64,000 bases of DNA from Azoarcus sp. (lineage in GTDB: Bacteria > Pseudomonadota > Gammaproteobacteria > Burkholderiales > Rhodocyclaceae): positions 50,159-114,158 of the forward strand of contig JAIRMC010000106.1 in the NCBI GenBank assembly GCA_031258965.1. The letters run 5' to 3'. Positions 1-9,470 of the stretch are shown in pieces. Below the pieces are notes generated by a model. It worked only from the letters and a program-made list of their open reading frames with translations, was not told where the DNA came from and ran no database searches. Position 1 is the first letter of the stretch. Every line of letters starts with the position of its first letter. The position numbers were made by a program, and so were the translations under genes.

Positions 1-172
1 TGTTGAAACACCCGTGCACCTGTTCCAGGTAACGAGTGTAATCCAGCGCCTTCAGGACGGCCCTGTCGATGGCGATGCCATCATTGAACAGTCTCTCCGA
101 CAGATCGATGTTGCTGAACAGATTCTCGCGCGTCAGCGGCCTGGGCGCGAACCCTTCGACGACAGCATTCAT
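1..172 (-). CDS. N-terminal part of a gene running off the left edge (MNAVVEGFAPRPLTRENLFSNIDLSERLFNDGIAIDRAVLKALDYTRYLEQVHGCF...), possible radical-SAM-type protein
   Basis: Manual translation of the minus strand; strongly similar to the N-terminus encoded at 815-700, so it is one of two tandem copies. Product inferred only from the C-terminal part of the second copy. Confidence 0.5.
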   Translation of the reverse strand, partial: MNAVVEGFAPRPLTRENLFSNIDLSERLFNDGIAIDRAVLKALDYTRYLEQVHGCFN

Positions 173-260
173 ATTGTTTCTCCCATAGGTGAAAAAAGAT
201 GGCTTCCGGGCAATGACCCGCATCGGCGCTCCAGGAAGCCGTGCGTCACGGCGCCTCCGT

Positions 261-815
261 TCATGCGGCCTTCGGCTCGGGATAAATCTGCCGTTCCCAC
301 GGCAGCAGATCGCCATCGGCCTCGTACAGATAATTGATGATCGTCTCCTCGCCGGCGCAGCGGTAGAAGTCTTCATGAGTAAAACCGTTCTTGCGCAGCA
401 GCGCGTAAGTCTTCAGCACCAGATCGTGGTACCACTCGGAAGTCGGGGCGCGATGACCTTCCAGCGCGGAACCGGGATTCGGATTCCATTGCAGCGGAAC
501 GGTGACGACGCCCGACTCGATCAGGAACTGGATGCCTTCCAGCGTCGCCGCCTTCGGTTCGATGCCGGTGACGAAACAAGAGCGGACATGGCCCTTGCCG
601 AAAACTTCCACTTCATGCAGGAGGGTATCGACCCAGTTCTTGTGACCGCCGCAGATCACATCCTTGCCGGGTCCAAGTAATGATCGTAATCCAGTGCGTC
701 GGACAGCCTTGTCAACGGCGATGCCGTCGTTGAACAGCCTCTCCGACAGCGCGATATTGCTGTACAGCTTTTCGCGCAGCAGCCTGGGCGCGAACCCTTC
801 GGCGATGGCATTCAT
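261..815 (-). pseudogene. Decayed, internally deleted second copy of the left-edge gene (radical-SAM-like C-terminus)
   Basis: N-terminus MNAIAEGFAPRLLREKLYSNIALSERLFNDGIAVDKAV parallels the gene at 1-172; the conserved ALDYxxYL stretch is present in another frame (ALDYDHYLDPARM), followed directly by a C-terminal-type segment; no CxxxCxxC motif remains. Confidence 0.55.
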
Positions 816-1298
816 TTGCTTTCTCCCTATACGCGATGCAAAGGCGGCGGCGGACGAATAATGCTTGCGCCGCGCCCGGATGGACGGCTCGAAGCGGATC
901 CTTAGCAAATCGCGCGCCACAAGCGTTTTTCGTATGCGGACAGTGTGTTACCGGTTTCAGGGGGATGGTCTGCGCTGTTTTTCCAGCAGGCGGATTGCTG
1001 AAAAGGCAGCAGCACTGCGTTCTTCGCAACAGACGCGGCAAGCTCTCGCTTGCGGAAAGGGGGCGACGCCCCAAAAAAAACGACTTCTTGAGCTAGCGCG
1101 CCGGGATGAGCGCGTTTTTGACTGCCGATATCCGTCAAAAGCGCGCCGAAGGCGAAGCCATCCAGGAAGGCGTATTGGATTGCCACGGGCCTTTGGTTCT
1201 CGCAATGACGAGGGTATAGATTCGCCATTGCGAGCGAAGCGCGGCACTCCATGGACCGCATGGCGGCGCGACATTCTGGCCCGAACCGACTCCCATTC

Positions 1299-1340
1299 AG
1301 CTTGTTGTAACGTTACCGCGGCCCAAACTGCCGCCCGTCG
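1299..1340. repeat. Single inverted copy of the 42-bp repeat unit
   Basis: agcttgttgtaacgttaccgcggcccaaactgccgcccgtcg aligns to the reverse complement of the 36161-36474 unit; flanking sequence 1226-1298 also matches the reverse complement of 36475-36530. Confidence 0.85.
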
Positions 1341-1416
1341 GGCAATAATGCCGCCCGCCTCGAATGAAACGGCTGTGAGTCCGTTGTCGCTCATGGGGGC
1401 GTGTCAATCTGGATGC

Positions 1417-2352
1417 TCACTTTATTCCAGCTTCCACCGCCAGGCTGGTGACGACCCGTTCTTCCGTCAGTTCCGGCGAGCACAGTTCCATGAAGCGGTA
1501 GGCGAAGCCGCGCAGGTATTGGCCGCGGCGCACCGCGATGTGGGTGACGTTTTCCGGGAAAAGGTGCGCGCTCTCTAGTAGCACGATGTCTGTATCGCGC
1601 GTGGCGTCGTAGGCCATCAAGGCGACGATGCCGATGCCCAGCCCAAGTCCAACGTAAGCTTTGATGACGTCGGCGTCGAGCGCCGACATGACGATTTCAG
1701 GCGCGAGACCCTCGGCGGCGAAGGCATTGTCGATGCGGGCGCGGCCCGTGAAGCCTTCATGGTAAGTAATGATCGGGTAGTCAACAATGTCCGGGAGGGT
1801 GAGCGGCTCGACGCGGGCGAGCGGGTGTCCGACGGGGGTAATGACGGCGTGTCGCCAACTGTAGTACGGAAACGAGATCAGCTCTGGAATGGCGGCGATG
1901 GTTTCAGTGGCCACGGCAATGTCGGCCTCGCCATCGAGCAGTATTTGCGCGATTTCCGCCGGGCTGCCCTGGTGGAGCTTGAGGTGGACTTTGGGAAAAT
2001 CCCGCCTGAAGGCCGTGACGACGGGCGGCAAGGCGTAACGCGCCTGCGTGTGGGTGGTGGCGACGGTGAGCTGCCCGGCATCGGTGCTGGCGTATTGTTC
2101 GGCCAGCCGCTTGATGTTGGCCGCGTCAAGCAGCATGCGTTCCACCATGGCAAGCACTTCCTTGCCGGGAGCGGTCAGCCCGAGCAGACGTTTGCCGCGC
2201 CGGACGAAAAGTTCCAGGCCAATTTCGTCTTCCAGATCCTTGATGTGTTTGGAGACGCCCGACTGTGAAGTAAAAAGGGCGTTGCCGACCGCGGTGAGGT
2301 TGAAACCGCGCCGCGCGGTTTCCCGCACGATACGTAATTGCTGGAAGTTCAT
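1417..2352 (-). CDS. cysB: LysR-family transcriptional regulator, CysB/Cbl type
   Basis: MNFQQLRIVRETARRGFNLTAVGNALFTSQSGVSKHIKDLEDEIG is typical of CysB; located downstream of cysTWA. Confidence 0.9.
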   Translation of the reverse strand: MNFQQLRIVRETARRGFNLTAVGNALFTSQSGVSKHIKDLEDEIGLELFVRRGKRLLGLTAPGKEVLAMVERMLLDAANIKRLAEQYASTDAGQLTVATTHTQARYALPPVVTAFRRDFPKVHLKLHQGSPAEIAQILLDGEADIAVATETIAAIPELISFPYYSWRHAVITPVGHPLARVEPLTLPDIVDYPIITYHEGFTGRARIDNAFAAEGLAPEIVMSALDADVIKAYVGLGLGIGIVALMAYDATRDTDIVLLESAHLFPENVTHIAVRRGQYLRGFAYRFMELCSPELTEERVVTSLAVEAGIK

Positions 2353-2370
2353 GTTCTGTTTCCTATCGCT

Positions 2371-3447
2371 TTAGATTCCCGCGCCTTCCTCGTACTCGAA
2401 AACCCGCAGGTTCGAGGGCGCCAGCCGCACGGTTTGCCCGGCGGCAAGGCTGAGCGCGGCGGCGCGTTCGCGTGTGAGTTCGACTTCAAAATGCTGGCCG
2501 TCACTGCCTTCGAGTTCGATCCGGGTCGTTACCCCGAAGGAGAGCGCGCGGCTCACTGTCGCCGTGATGCCGTCCGGCCCGTCGCCAGGCACGATGTCGA
2601 GTTCGTAGGGGCGGGCAAAGGCCATGACCCGCGCGCCTTCGGACAAGTCGCCTTCCTGCGCCGAACGCGGCAGCAGATCGTTGCCCACGCGCACGCCTTC
2701 GCCGTCGACGCGCCCGTGGAAAAGGTTGACCGCGCCGAGAAAGCCATACACGAAAGGCGTCGCGGGCTGGCGATAGACTTCCTCCGGCGCGCCGGCTTGT
2801 TCGACGCGGCCCCGGTTCATCAGGACGACGCGATCGGCGACTTCCAGCGCCTCTTCTTGGTCGTGGGTGACGAAGATCGAAGTGATGTGCAACTCGTCGT
2901 GCAATTGCCGGAGCCAGCGTCGCAGCTCTTTGCGCACTTTGGCGTCGAGCGCGCCGAAAGGCTCGTCGAGCAGCAATACGCGCGGCTCCACCGCCAGCGC
3001 GCGGGCAAGCGCGATGCGCTGGCGCTGACCGCCGGAGAGTTGCGAGGGAAAGCGGCCGGCCAACCAGTCGAGCTGGACGAGTTCGAGCAGCCGCCGCACC
3101 TTCGCGTGGATTTCCCGTTCCGCCGGACGCCGCGCGCGCGGCTTCATGCGAATGCCGAAAGCGACGTTGTCGAATACCGACATATGCCGGAAAAGCGCGT
3201 AATGCTGGAAAACGAAACCCACCTGGCGTTCGCGCACATGCTTGGCGGAAGCGTCCTCGCCTTCGAGGAGCACTTGCCCGCCGTCGGCGCTTTCCAGCCC
3301 GGCGATGATGCGCAGGAGCGTTGTCTTGCCGCAGCCCGACGGCCCGAGAAGCGCGACCAGTTCACCGGAAGGAAAATCGAGCGTCACATCGTCGAGCGCG
3401 ATGAAGTCGCCGAAACGCTTGGCGATGTTGCGAACCTGGATACTCAT
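2371..3447 (-). CDS. cysA: Sulfate/thiosulfate ABC transporter ATP-binding protein
   Basis: [15 protein letters not shown]..., Walker [18 protein letters not shown] signature, LLLDEP; true start at 3447 rather than the longer ORF. Confidence 0.93.
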   Translation of the reverse strand: MSIQVRNIAKRFGDFIALDDVTLDFPSGELVALLGPSGCGKTTLLRIIAGLESADGGQVLLEGEDASAKHVRERQVGFVFQHYALFRHMSVFDNVAFGIRMKPRARRPAEREIHAKVRRLLELVQLDWLAGRFPSQLSGGQRQRIALARALAVEPRVLLLDEPFGALDAKVRKELRRWLRQLHDELHITSIFVTHDQEEALEVADRVVLMNRGRVEQAGAPEEVYRQPATPFVYGFLGAVNLFHGRVDGEGVRVGNDLLPRSAQEGDLSEGARVMAFARPYELDIVPGDGPDGITATVSRALSFGVTTRIELEGSDGQHFEVELTRERAAALSLAAGQTVRLAPSNLRVFEYEEGAGI

Positions 3448-4340
3448 GATGACGCGCCGTCCCGTGCTGCCCGTCGAGCGCCCCCCGCGCGGCGCTCGAC
3501 CCATGCCTTGACCCCCAGTGTCGCCAGCGCCAACAGCGCCAGCAGCGAGGCCACCGCGAAGGCGGCGGCGAACTGGTATTCGTTGTAGAGAATTTCCACC
3601 TGTAGCGGCATGGTGTTGGTTTCGCCGCGAATGTGGCCCGATACCACGCTGACCGCGCCGAATTCGCCCATGGCGCGGGCATTGCAAAGAATGATGCCGT
3701 AGAGCAGCCCCCAACGGATATTGGGCAGGGTGACATGCCAGAAAGTGCGCCAGCCGTTCGCGCCGAGCACGATGGCGGCCTCTTCTTCTTCCCGGCCCTG
3801 CGCTTGCATGAGCGGAATCAGCTCGCGCGCCACGAACGGAAAAGTGACGAACACCGTGGCCAGCACGATGCCGGGCACGGCGAAGATGATCTTGATGTCA
3901 TTCTCGCCCAGCCATGGCCCGAACCAGCCGTGCGCGCCGAACATCAGTACGAACACCAGCCCCGCGACCACCGGGGAAACCGAAAACGGCAAATCGATGA
4001 GCGTGATGAGGAAATGTTTGCCGCGAAACGTGAACTTGGCAATCGCCCAGGCCGCCGCTACGCCAAAGATGAGATTGAGCGGCACGGCGATGCCCGCCGC
4101 GATCAGCGTGAGCCGGATCGCGGCCAGCGCGTCGGGTTCGACGAGCGCGGCGAAGTATGTCGACCAGCCCTTGCGCAGGGCTTCGGCGAACACGGCGGCC
4201 AGCGGCATCAATAAAAAGAGCGCGAAAAAAGAGAGCGCGAGGACGATTAGCGTCCATTTCACCCATGGCGCTTCGCGCGTGGCCGCGTGCGTCTCGAAAC
4301 GCGCCGACGGGTCGGCGCTGATTTGCCGTGTCGAAGCCAT
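3444..4340 (-). CDS. cysW: Sulfate ABC transporter permease CysW
   Basis: Multi-TM permease with [23 protein letters not shown] motif, next to cysT and cysA; start overlaps the cysT stop. Confidence 0.92.
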   Translation of the reverse strand: MASTRQISADPSARFETHAATREAPWVKWTLIVLALSFFALFLLMPLAAVFAEALRKGWSTYFAALVEPDALAAIRLTLIAAGIAVPLNLIFGVAAAWAIAKFTFRGKHFLITLIDLPFSVSPVVAGLVFVLMFGAHGWFGPWLGENDIKIIFAVPGIVLATVFVTFPFVARELIPLMQAQGREEEEAAIVLGANGWRTFWHVTLPNIRWGLLYGIILCNARAMGEFGAVSVVSGHIRGETNTMPLQVEILYNEYQFAAAFAVASLLALLALATLGVKAWVERRAGGARRAARDGASS

Positions 4341-5170
4341 CAGCGATCCCTCCCCGTTCGCTTGGCCGCCCACGCTTGCAGCCCGTTGATGACGAACAGC
4401 AGCGCGAAGGAAATCAGCAGCATCACTTCCGCCACGGCGGTCGCGCCGACGTAATCGTATTGTTCGAGCTTGGTGATGATCATGAGCGGCGTGATTTCCG
4501 AAACCATCGGGATATTCCCGGCAATGAAGATCACCGAGCCGTATTCGCCGACCGCGCGCGCAAAGGCGAGCGCAAACCCGGTCAGCAGCGCGGGCAGCAG
4601 CACCGGCAGGATGATGTGGCGAAAGGTTTGCCAGCGGCCCGCGCCCAGGCTGGCGGCGGCTTCTTCGTGTTCGGTGTCGAGGTCTTCGAGCACCGGCTGC
4701 ACCGTGCGCACGACGAAAGGCAGCCCGATGAAAACCAGCGCCACCATCACGCCCAGCGGCTTGAAGGCGATCTGGATGCCGAGCGGCTCAAGATACTGGC
4801 CGATCCAGCCATTTTTCGCGTAAAGCGCGGTCAGCGAAATACCGGCCACCGCCGTGGGCAGGGCAAAGGGCAGGTCGACCAGCGCATCGACCACGCGCTT
4901 GCCGGGAAAGCGGTAGCGCACCAGGCACCAAGCGAGCATCAGCCCGAACACGGCGTTGATGGACGCCGCGGCGAACGACATGCCGAACGAGAGTCTGTAC
5001 GAGGCCGCGACTCTGGGCGCGCTGACGACGCTCCAGAATTCGGGTAGCGACAGGCTGGACGCTTTCAGGAACACGGAAGCCAGCGGCAGCAGGACAATGA
5101 GCGACAGCCAGGTAAGCGTCAGCCCCAGGGCCAGGCCGAAGCCGGGAAGGACGCGCGTTGTCCGGGCCAT
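4340..5170 (-). CDS. cysT: Sulfate ABC transporter permease CysT (CysU)
   Basis: [31 protein letters not shown]..., [51 protein letters not shown]. Confidence 0.92.
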   Translation of the reverse strand: MARTTRVLPGFGLALGLTLTWLSLIVLLPLASVFLKASSLSLPEFWSVVSAPRVAASYRLSFGMSFAAASINAVFGLMLAWCLVRYRFPGKRVVDALVDLPFALPTAVAGISLTALYAKNGWIGQYLEPLGIQIAFKPLGVMVALVFIGLPFVVRTVQPVLEDLDTEHEEAAASLGAGRWQTFRHIILPVLLPALLTGFALAFARAVGEYGSVIFIAGNIPMVSEITPLMIITKLEQYDYVGATAVAEVMLLISFALLFVINGLQAWAAKRTGRDR

Positions 5171-5340
5171 CAGCGTTTGCCGGGAGCAACGATCTGGTCG
5201 TGGATGCCGCACGGCTCGCGCGAGACGTAGATGTCATGCGGAACGTTGAGCAGGGTCATGTTCTCCCGCGCCTGCGCGCCCGCGCCCAAGGCGAACGAAG
5301 CGGCGGCAAGCGCCCACCCCCGATATCGTCTTGTTGGCAT
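5170..5340 (-). pseudogene. Remnant of a sulfate-binding protein (Sbp) gene: signal peptide + LLNV start fused to the extreme C-terminus
   Basis: MPTRRYRGWALAAASFALGAGAQARENMTLLNVPHDIYVSREPCGIHDQIVAPGKR; Sbp proteins begin (mature) ...LLNVSYDPTREL and end ...FDQI..KR; position directly upstream of cysT. Confidence 0.6.
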
Positions 5341-5685
5341 TGATGATCTCTCTTGAATCAATGCGGCGCAGTGTAAAGGACGGACAAAAGCTTGCTAAAA
5401 ATAAAAACTTTCGTTCTTATAACCTGAAATTACAAACTTGGCGGCGATCCATCCCAAAGGTTTTGAACAGTCTCCCAAAAGGCGGGGGGAGGATCGAGGC
5501 GGGTATGGCGCGCGTACAGCCCCGCCCGATTACCGGACTGGTGATTTTGCCGTTACGTAAATCCGGTGTTTCGGCACGGAAAACATGACGCGGATTCGCC
5601 TTTACCGGCGGCGATGTTATCATCCGCCATTGAACCGGTCGCTTTCTTCCATAAGGCCGGGGTTTGATTCTTTTCCGGAACGAGC

Positions 5686-6441
5686 GTGATTACCTACGAA
5701 TATCCCTTCAATGAGCGCATTCGCACTTTGCTGCGCCTGGAAGACCTGCTCCAGAGAAACGCTCATTTCCGCGAGAGCGATGACCCGTTTCATCACCACG
5801 TCGCTCTTCTTGCCTTGTTCGAGATCGTCGAGGTTGCCGGGCGCGCCGACCTCAAGGTCGATCTTGTCCAGGAACTTGAACGGCAGCGTCAAATACTGAT
5901 TTCGTTCCGCGAAAACCCGGAGATTTCCGAAGACGCGCTCCAGGAGGCGCTCAAGGAAATCGAACAGGCGTCGACGGGCCTGCTTTCGATGTCGGGCAGA
6001 TTCGGCCAGCACTTGCGCGACAACGAATGGCTGATGAGTATCCGCAGCCGCGCCGCCATTCCCGGCGGCGCGTGCGAATTCGATCTGCCTTCCTACCACT
6101 ATTGGCTCAACCGCGACGGACAGACCCGGCGGCACGATCTCGACGCCTGGGTCAAGCCGCTGGAGCCGATCCGGGAGGCGCTCTCCATCGTGCTGCGGCT
6201 GCTGCGTTCGAGTGGCCGCCCGGAAGCGCAGGTTGCGCGCGCCGGCGCGTTCTCGGAGAAAACGAACGGCATCGCCGCGCAGATGATCCGCATCCGCATC
6301 GCCCGCGCCGAGGCCGCCGTGCCTGAAATCAGCGCCAACAAGTACGCGCTCAATATTCGTTTCATGCTGCCCGAAACCCAGGCGCGTCCCCGTCCGCTCG
6401 AACGCGACCTGCCTTTCGAGCTGACTTTCTGCGGTCTGTGA
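5686..6441 (+). CDS. zapD: Cell division protein ZapD
   Basis: [24 protein letters not shown]... characteristic of ZapD (DUF1342); followed by yacG as usual. Confidence 0.93.
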   Translation: MITYEYPFNERIRTLLRLEDLLQRNAHFRESDDPFHHHVALLALFEIVEVAGRADLKVDLVQELERQRQILISFRENPEISEDALQEALKEIEQASTGLLSMSGRFGQHLRDNEWLMSIRSRAAIPGGACEFDLPSYHYWLNRDGQTRRHDLDAWVKPLEPIREALSIVLRLLRSSGRPEAQVARAGAFSEKTNGIAAQMIRIRIARAEAAVPEISANKYALNIRFMLPETQARPRPLERDLPFELTFCGL

Positions 6442-6641
6442 CCGAGTCCGCCCCCCCGAGGCGGCGCTTCGTGTGCTGTCCCCAGTGCGGCGGGAAAGCC
6501 GAATGGAGCGAGGCGAACCCCTATCGTCCGTTCTGTTCGGCGCGCTGCAAGCAAATCGACCTCGGGGCATGGGCTTCCGGGCAATATCGGGTGCCCGCCT
6601 CGCCGCCACGGGACGGCGAATCCGAGTCGTTTCCTGGTTGA
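6438..6641 (+). CDS. yacG: DNA gyrase inhibitor YacG (zinc-binding)
   Basis: [43 protein letters not shown] start overlapping zapD stop. Confidence 0.92.
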   Translation: MTESAPPRRRFVCCPQCGGKAEWSEANPYRPFCSARCKQIDLGAWASGQYRVPASPPRDGESESFPG

Positions 6642-6776
6642 TTCCTTGCCGCTCCGGCATCGCGCGAGCCGTTCCCGGTGCGGCCATGGCTTGTGACGAA
6701 GCCCGTGTCGCGTTATGCTGCCAGCCTTTCCGGCGCGTCGCCGGGAAAACGCCGCAACGAAAAAAGGAGCATCGCC

Positions 6777-7214
6777 ATGCCGCGTGATTTTTCCGAAGTC
6801 TATCTCTACAACTTTGAAGACCTGAAAGAAGGGCAGACCGCTTCCATTGCCCGCACCGTTTCCGAAGCCGACATCTTCGCCTTCGCCGGGGTCTCCGGCG
6901 ACACCAACCCGGTGCACGTCGACCAGGAATTCGCCGCCAGCACCATGTTCAAGGGCCGCATTGCCCACGGCATGCTTTCAGCCGCCTATATCTCGACCGT
7001 GCTCGGTACCAGGTTGCCCGGCCCCGGCGCGATCTACCTTTCGCAGACGGTGAAGTTCAAGGCTCCGGTGCGCATTGGCGATACCGTCGTCGCCCGCGCG
7101 ACCATCACCGCGCTCGAGCCTGAAAAACGCCGTGTCACGCTTTCCACCGTCTGCACGGTCGGCGATACCGAAGTCACCGTCGGCGAAGCGCAAATCCTGC
7201 TGCCGAAACGCTGA
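6777..7214 (+). CDS. MaoC-like (R)-specific enoyl-CoA hydratase
   Basis: SEADIFAFAGVSGDTNPVHVDQEFAASTMFKGRIAHGML hot-dog hydratase-2 motif; AAAAAGGAG RBS before ATG at 6777. Confidence 0.88.
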   Translation: MPRDFSEVYLYNFEDLKEGQTASIARTVSEADIFAFAGVSGDTNPVHVDQEFAASTMFKGRIAHGMLSAAYISTVLGTRLPGPGAIYLSQTVKFKAPVRIGDTVVARATITALEPEKRRVTLSTVCTVGDTEVTVGEAQILLPKR

Positions 7215-7225
7215 GTGAGCTGTTT

Positions 7226-7258
7226 TGTCTTGCCCGGCTCGTTCCAGCGGGCAAGACA
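7226..7258. terminator. Hairpin with perfect 11-bp stem downstream of the MaoC gene
   Basis: TGTCTTGCCCG-gctcgttccag-CGGGCAAGACA; no strong U-tract, so possibly a weak or Rho-assisted terminator. Confidence 0.45.
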
Positions 7259-7349
7259 GGATTCGCGTCCTGTATCGGGGATCGGGGTAGCAAGGCGCCG
7301 CGTAAAAAGAGGGAAGCCGGGGCGTTTCTCCGTTTTCTCTTTTTCTCGC

Positions 7350-9350
7350 TCACTGGCCGGGCGTCTGGCGCGCGTCGAGCATTGCCATCAGGCCCGCCAG
7401 GCGCGCGCGGCCTTCTTCCTTCGATAGCGGGGCGTTGCGTTGCGCGCGGTCATTGATTTGCACATCCTCGCCCATTTCGGCGATGAAGCGCGAAGGTTCG
7501 CACTCCCGCAGTTCTCCGCCAGCCTTGCGGCGTTTGCACCAGGTGAGGTGAAGGCTGCGCTGCGCGCGCGTGATGCCGACATACATCAGCCGCCGCTCTT
7601 CGTCGACCTTGTCTTCATCGACGCTGCTTTGGTGCGGCAATAAACCTTCTTCGACGCCGATCAGGAAGACGTGCGGAAACTCCAGCCCCTTGGCCGCGTG
7701 CAGCGTGGCGAGCTGGACGCCGTCGAAATCGGTATCCTCCTTGTCAAGCATCGAGGCAAGCGCGATGGTCTGGGTCAGTTCGATCAGATTCTTGCCGTCC
7801 TCGTCGCCGCGCCGCCCGAGCCAGTCGACGAAGTCGGAGACATTGCGCCATTTTGTTTCCGCCTCGCGGTTGGCGTGATGCGAGAAAAGCCAGGTTTCGT
7901 AATGGATCGCCGCCAGCAGGGCAGCCAGCGTCCGCGATGCCGGTTCGTCGGTGGCGCGCTGCCGCATATGTCCGGCGAAGGCGATGAACTGGCGCACGGT
8001 CTCCAGTTGGCGCGCCTGTAGGTGCGCGGTGCAGCCCTCCTCGCGCGCGGCGGCGTACATGCTCAGATGGCGGCGCCCGGCATAATGGCCCAGCGCCTCG
8101 ATGGTGCTGGCGCCGATGCCGCGCCTCGGCACGGTGATGGCGCGGATGAAGGCGAGATCGTCGTCCTCGTTCGCCAGCAGGCGCAGCCAGGCCACGATGT
8201 CGCGTATCTCGGAACGCTCGAAAAAACTCTGTCCGCCGGAAATCACGTAGGGAATGTTTCGGTTGCGCAATTGCTGTTCGATGAGGCGCGCCTGGTGGTT
8301 GCCGCGGTACAGGATGGCGTAATCGCGGAAACGGCTCCGATGCTGGAATTTGTGCGCGCCGATTTTCGTCGCCACCCATTCGGCCTCATGCTCGGCGCTG
8401 TGGCAATCCGTCACCACCACCGGCTCGCCGATGCCATGCTCGGACCAGAGTTTTTTCTCGAAAATCTTGTCGTTGTGAGCGATCACCCGGTTGGCCGCTT
8501 CCAGAATGCGGCGCGAGGAACGGTAGTTCTGTTCGAGCTTGACGAGCCTGAGTTGCGGAAAGTCCACCTGCAACTGGCGCAGGTTTTCGATGTCCGCCCC
8601 GCGCCAGGCGTAGATGGCCTGATCGTCGTCGCCGACCGCCGTAAACGCCCCGCGAACGCCGGTCAGATGGCACAGCAGCCGGTACTGGGCGCGGTTGGTG
8701 TCCTGGTATTCGTCGATGAGCAGATAACGCAGCCGGTTCTGCCAGCGTTCGCGCGCCTCGGCGTTCTCCTCGAACAAACGTACCGGCAAGGCGATGAGAT
8801 CGTCGAAATCAACCGCCTGGTAGGCCCGCAAGGTGCGTTCGTAGTCCGGATAAAGCCGCGCCGCTGTCGCCGACAGTTCATCACCGGCCAGCCGCGCCGC
8901 TTCGGCGGGAGAAATCATCGCGTTCTTCCACGCCGAAATCCGCCATTGCAACTGTTTGGCGATGCCTTTTTCCGCGTCGCCCGCGATGTCGGCGACGATT
9001 TGTGCCGTATCCGCCGCATCGAGAATGGAAAACTGCGGCTTGAGTCCACAGTGGCGCGCCTCCGCGCGGACAATCCGCAAGCCGAGCGCATGGAACGTAC
9101 ACACTGTCAGCCCTTCCGGCGTCCGTCCGCCCACGAGCCGCGCCACCCGTTCCTGCATCTCGCGCGCCGCCTTGTTGGTAAACGTGATCGCCGCCACATT
9201 GCCGGGCGCGAAACCGCATTCCCCGACCAGATACGCAATCTTGCGCGTGATGACCCCCGTCTTGCCGCTGCCCGCGCCAGCCAGCACCAGGCAGGGGCCG
9301 TCGAGATAACGGACAGCTTCGCGCTGCGGGGCATTGAGTCGGGAAGGCAT
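7350..9350 (-). CDS. rep: ATP-dependent DNA helicase Rep (UvrD/Rep family)
   Basis: MPSRLNAPQREAVRYLDGPCLVLAGAGSGKTGVITRKIAYL..., YQDTN, DDQAIYAWRGA, TLHAAKGLEF, EERRLMYVGITRA. The ORF-track extension to 10379 is antisense to gltX and is discarded. Confidence 0.93.
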   Translation of the reverse strand: MPSRLNAPQREAVRYLDGPCLVLAGAGSGKTGVITRKIAYLVGECGFAPGNVAAITFTNKAAREMQERVARLVGGRTPEGLTVCTFHALGLRIVRAEARHCGLKPQFSILDAADTAQIVADIAGDAEKGIAKQLQWRISAWKNAMISPAEAARLAGDELSATAARLYPDYERTLRAYQAVDFDDLIALPVRLFEENAEARERWQNRLRYLLIDEYQDTNRAQYRLLCHLTGVRGAFTAVGDDDQAIYAWRGADIENLRQLQVDFPQLRLVKLEQNYRSSRRILEAANRVIAHNDKIFEKKLWSEHGIGEPVVVTDCHSAEHEAEWVATKIGAHKFQHRSRFRDYAILYRGNHQARLIEQQLRNRNIPYVISGGQSFFERSEIRDIVAWLRLLANEDDDLAFIRAITVPRRGIGASTIEALGHYAGRRHLSMYAAAREEGCTAHLQARQLETVRQFIAFAGHMRQRATDEPASRTLAALLAAIHYETWLFSHHANREAETKWRNVSDFVDWLGRRGDEDGKNLIELTQTIALASMLDKEDTDFDGVQLATLHAAKGLEFPHVFLIGVEEGLLPHQSSVDEDKVDEERRLMYVGITRAQRSLHLTWCKRRKAGGELRECEPSRFIAEMGEDVQINDRAQRNAPLSKEEGRARLAGLMAMLDARQTPGQ

Positions 9351-9470
9351 TGGAAAGATCGGGAACGATGGGGAGGCAAGTGTAATGGACACCTTCGCAT
9401 TGCGCCCACTATCATGCACACCCCCGGCGTCGTCGCGGACGGCGGGGTTTTCTTTCTGGAATGACGCGCC

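Noticed and set aside
1020-1090. GGGGGCGACGCCCC followed by A8 as a terminator
   Set aside because: The A-tract follows the stem on the plus strand; there is no U-tract on the 3' side in either orientation.
1417-5340. Sulfate transport locus as a novel system
   Set aside because: Gene order and motifs are standard cysTWA-cysB; only the collapsed sbp is unusual.
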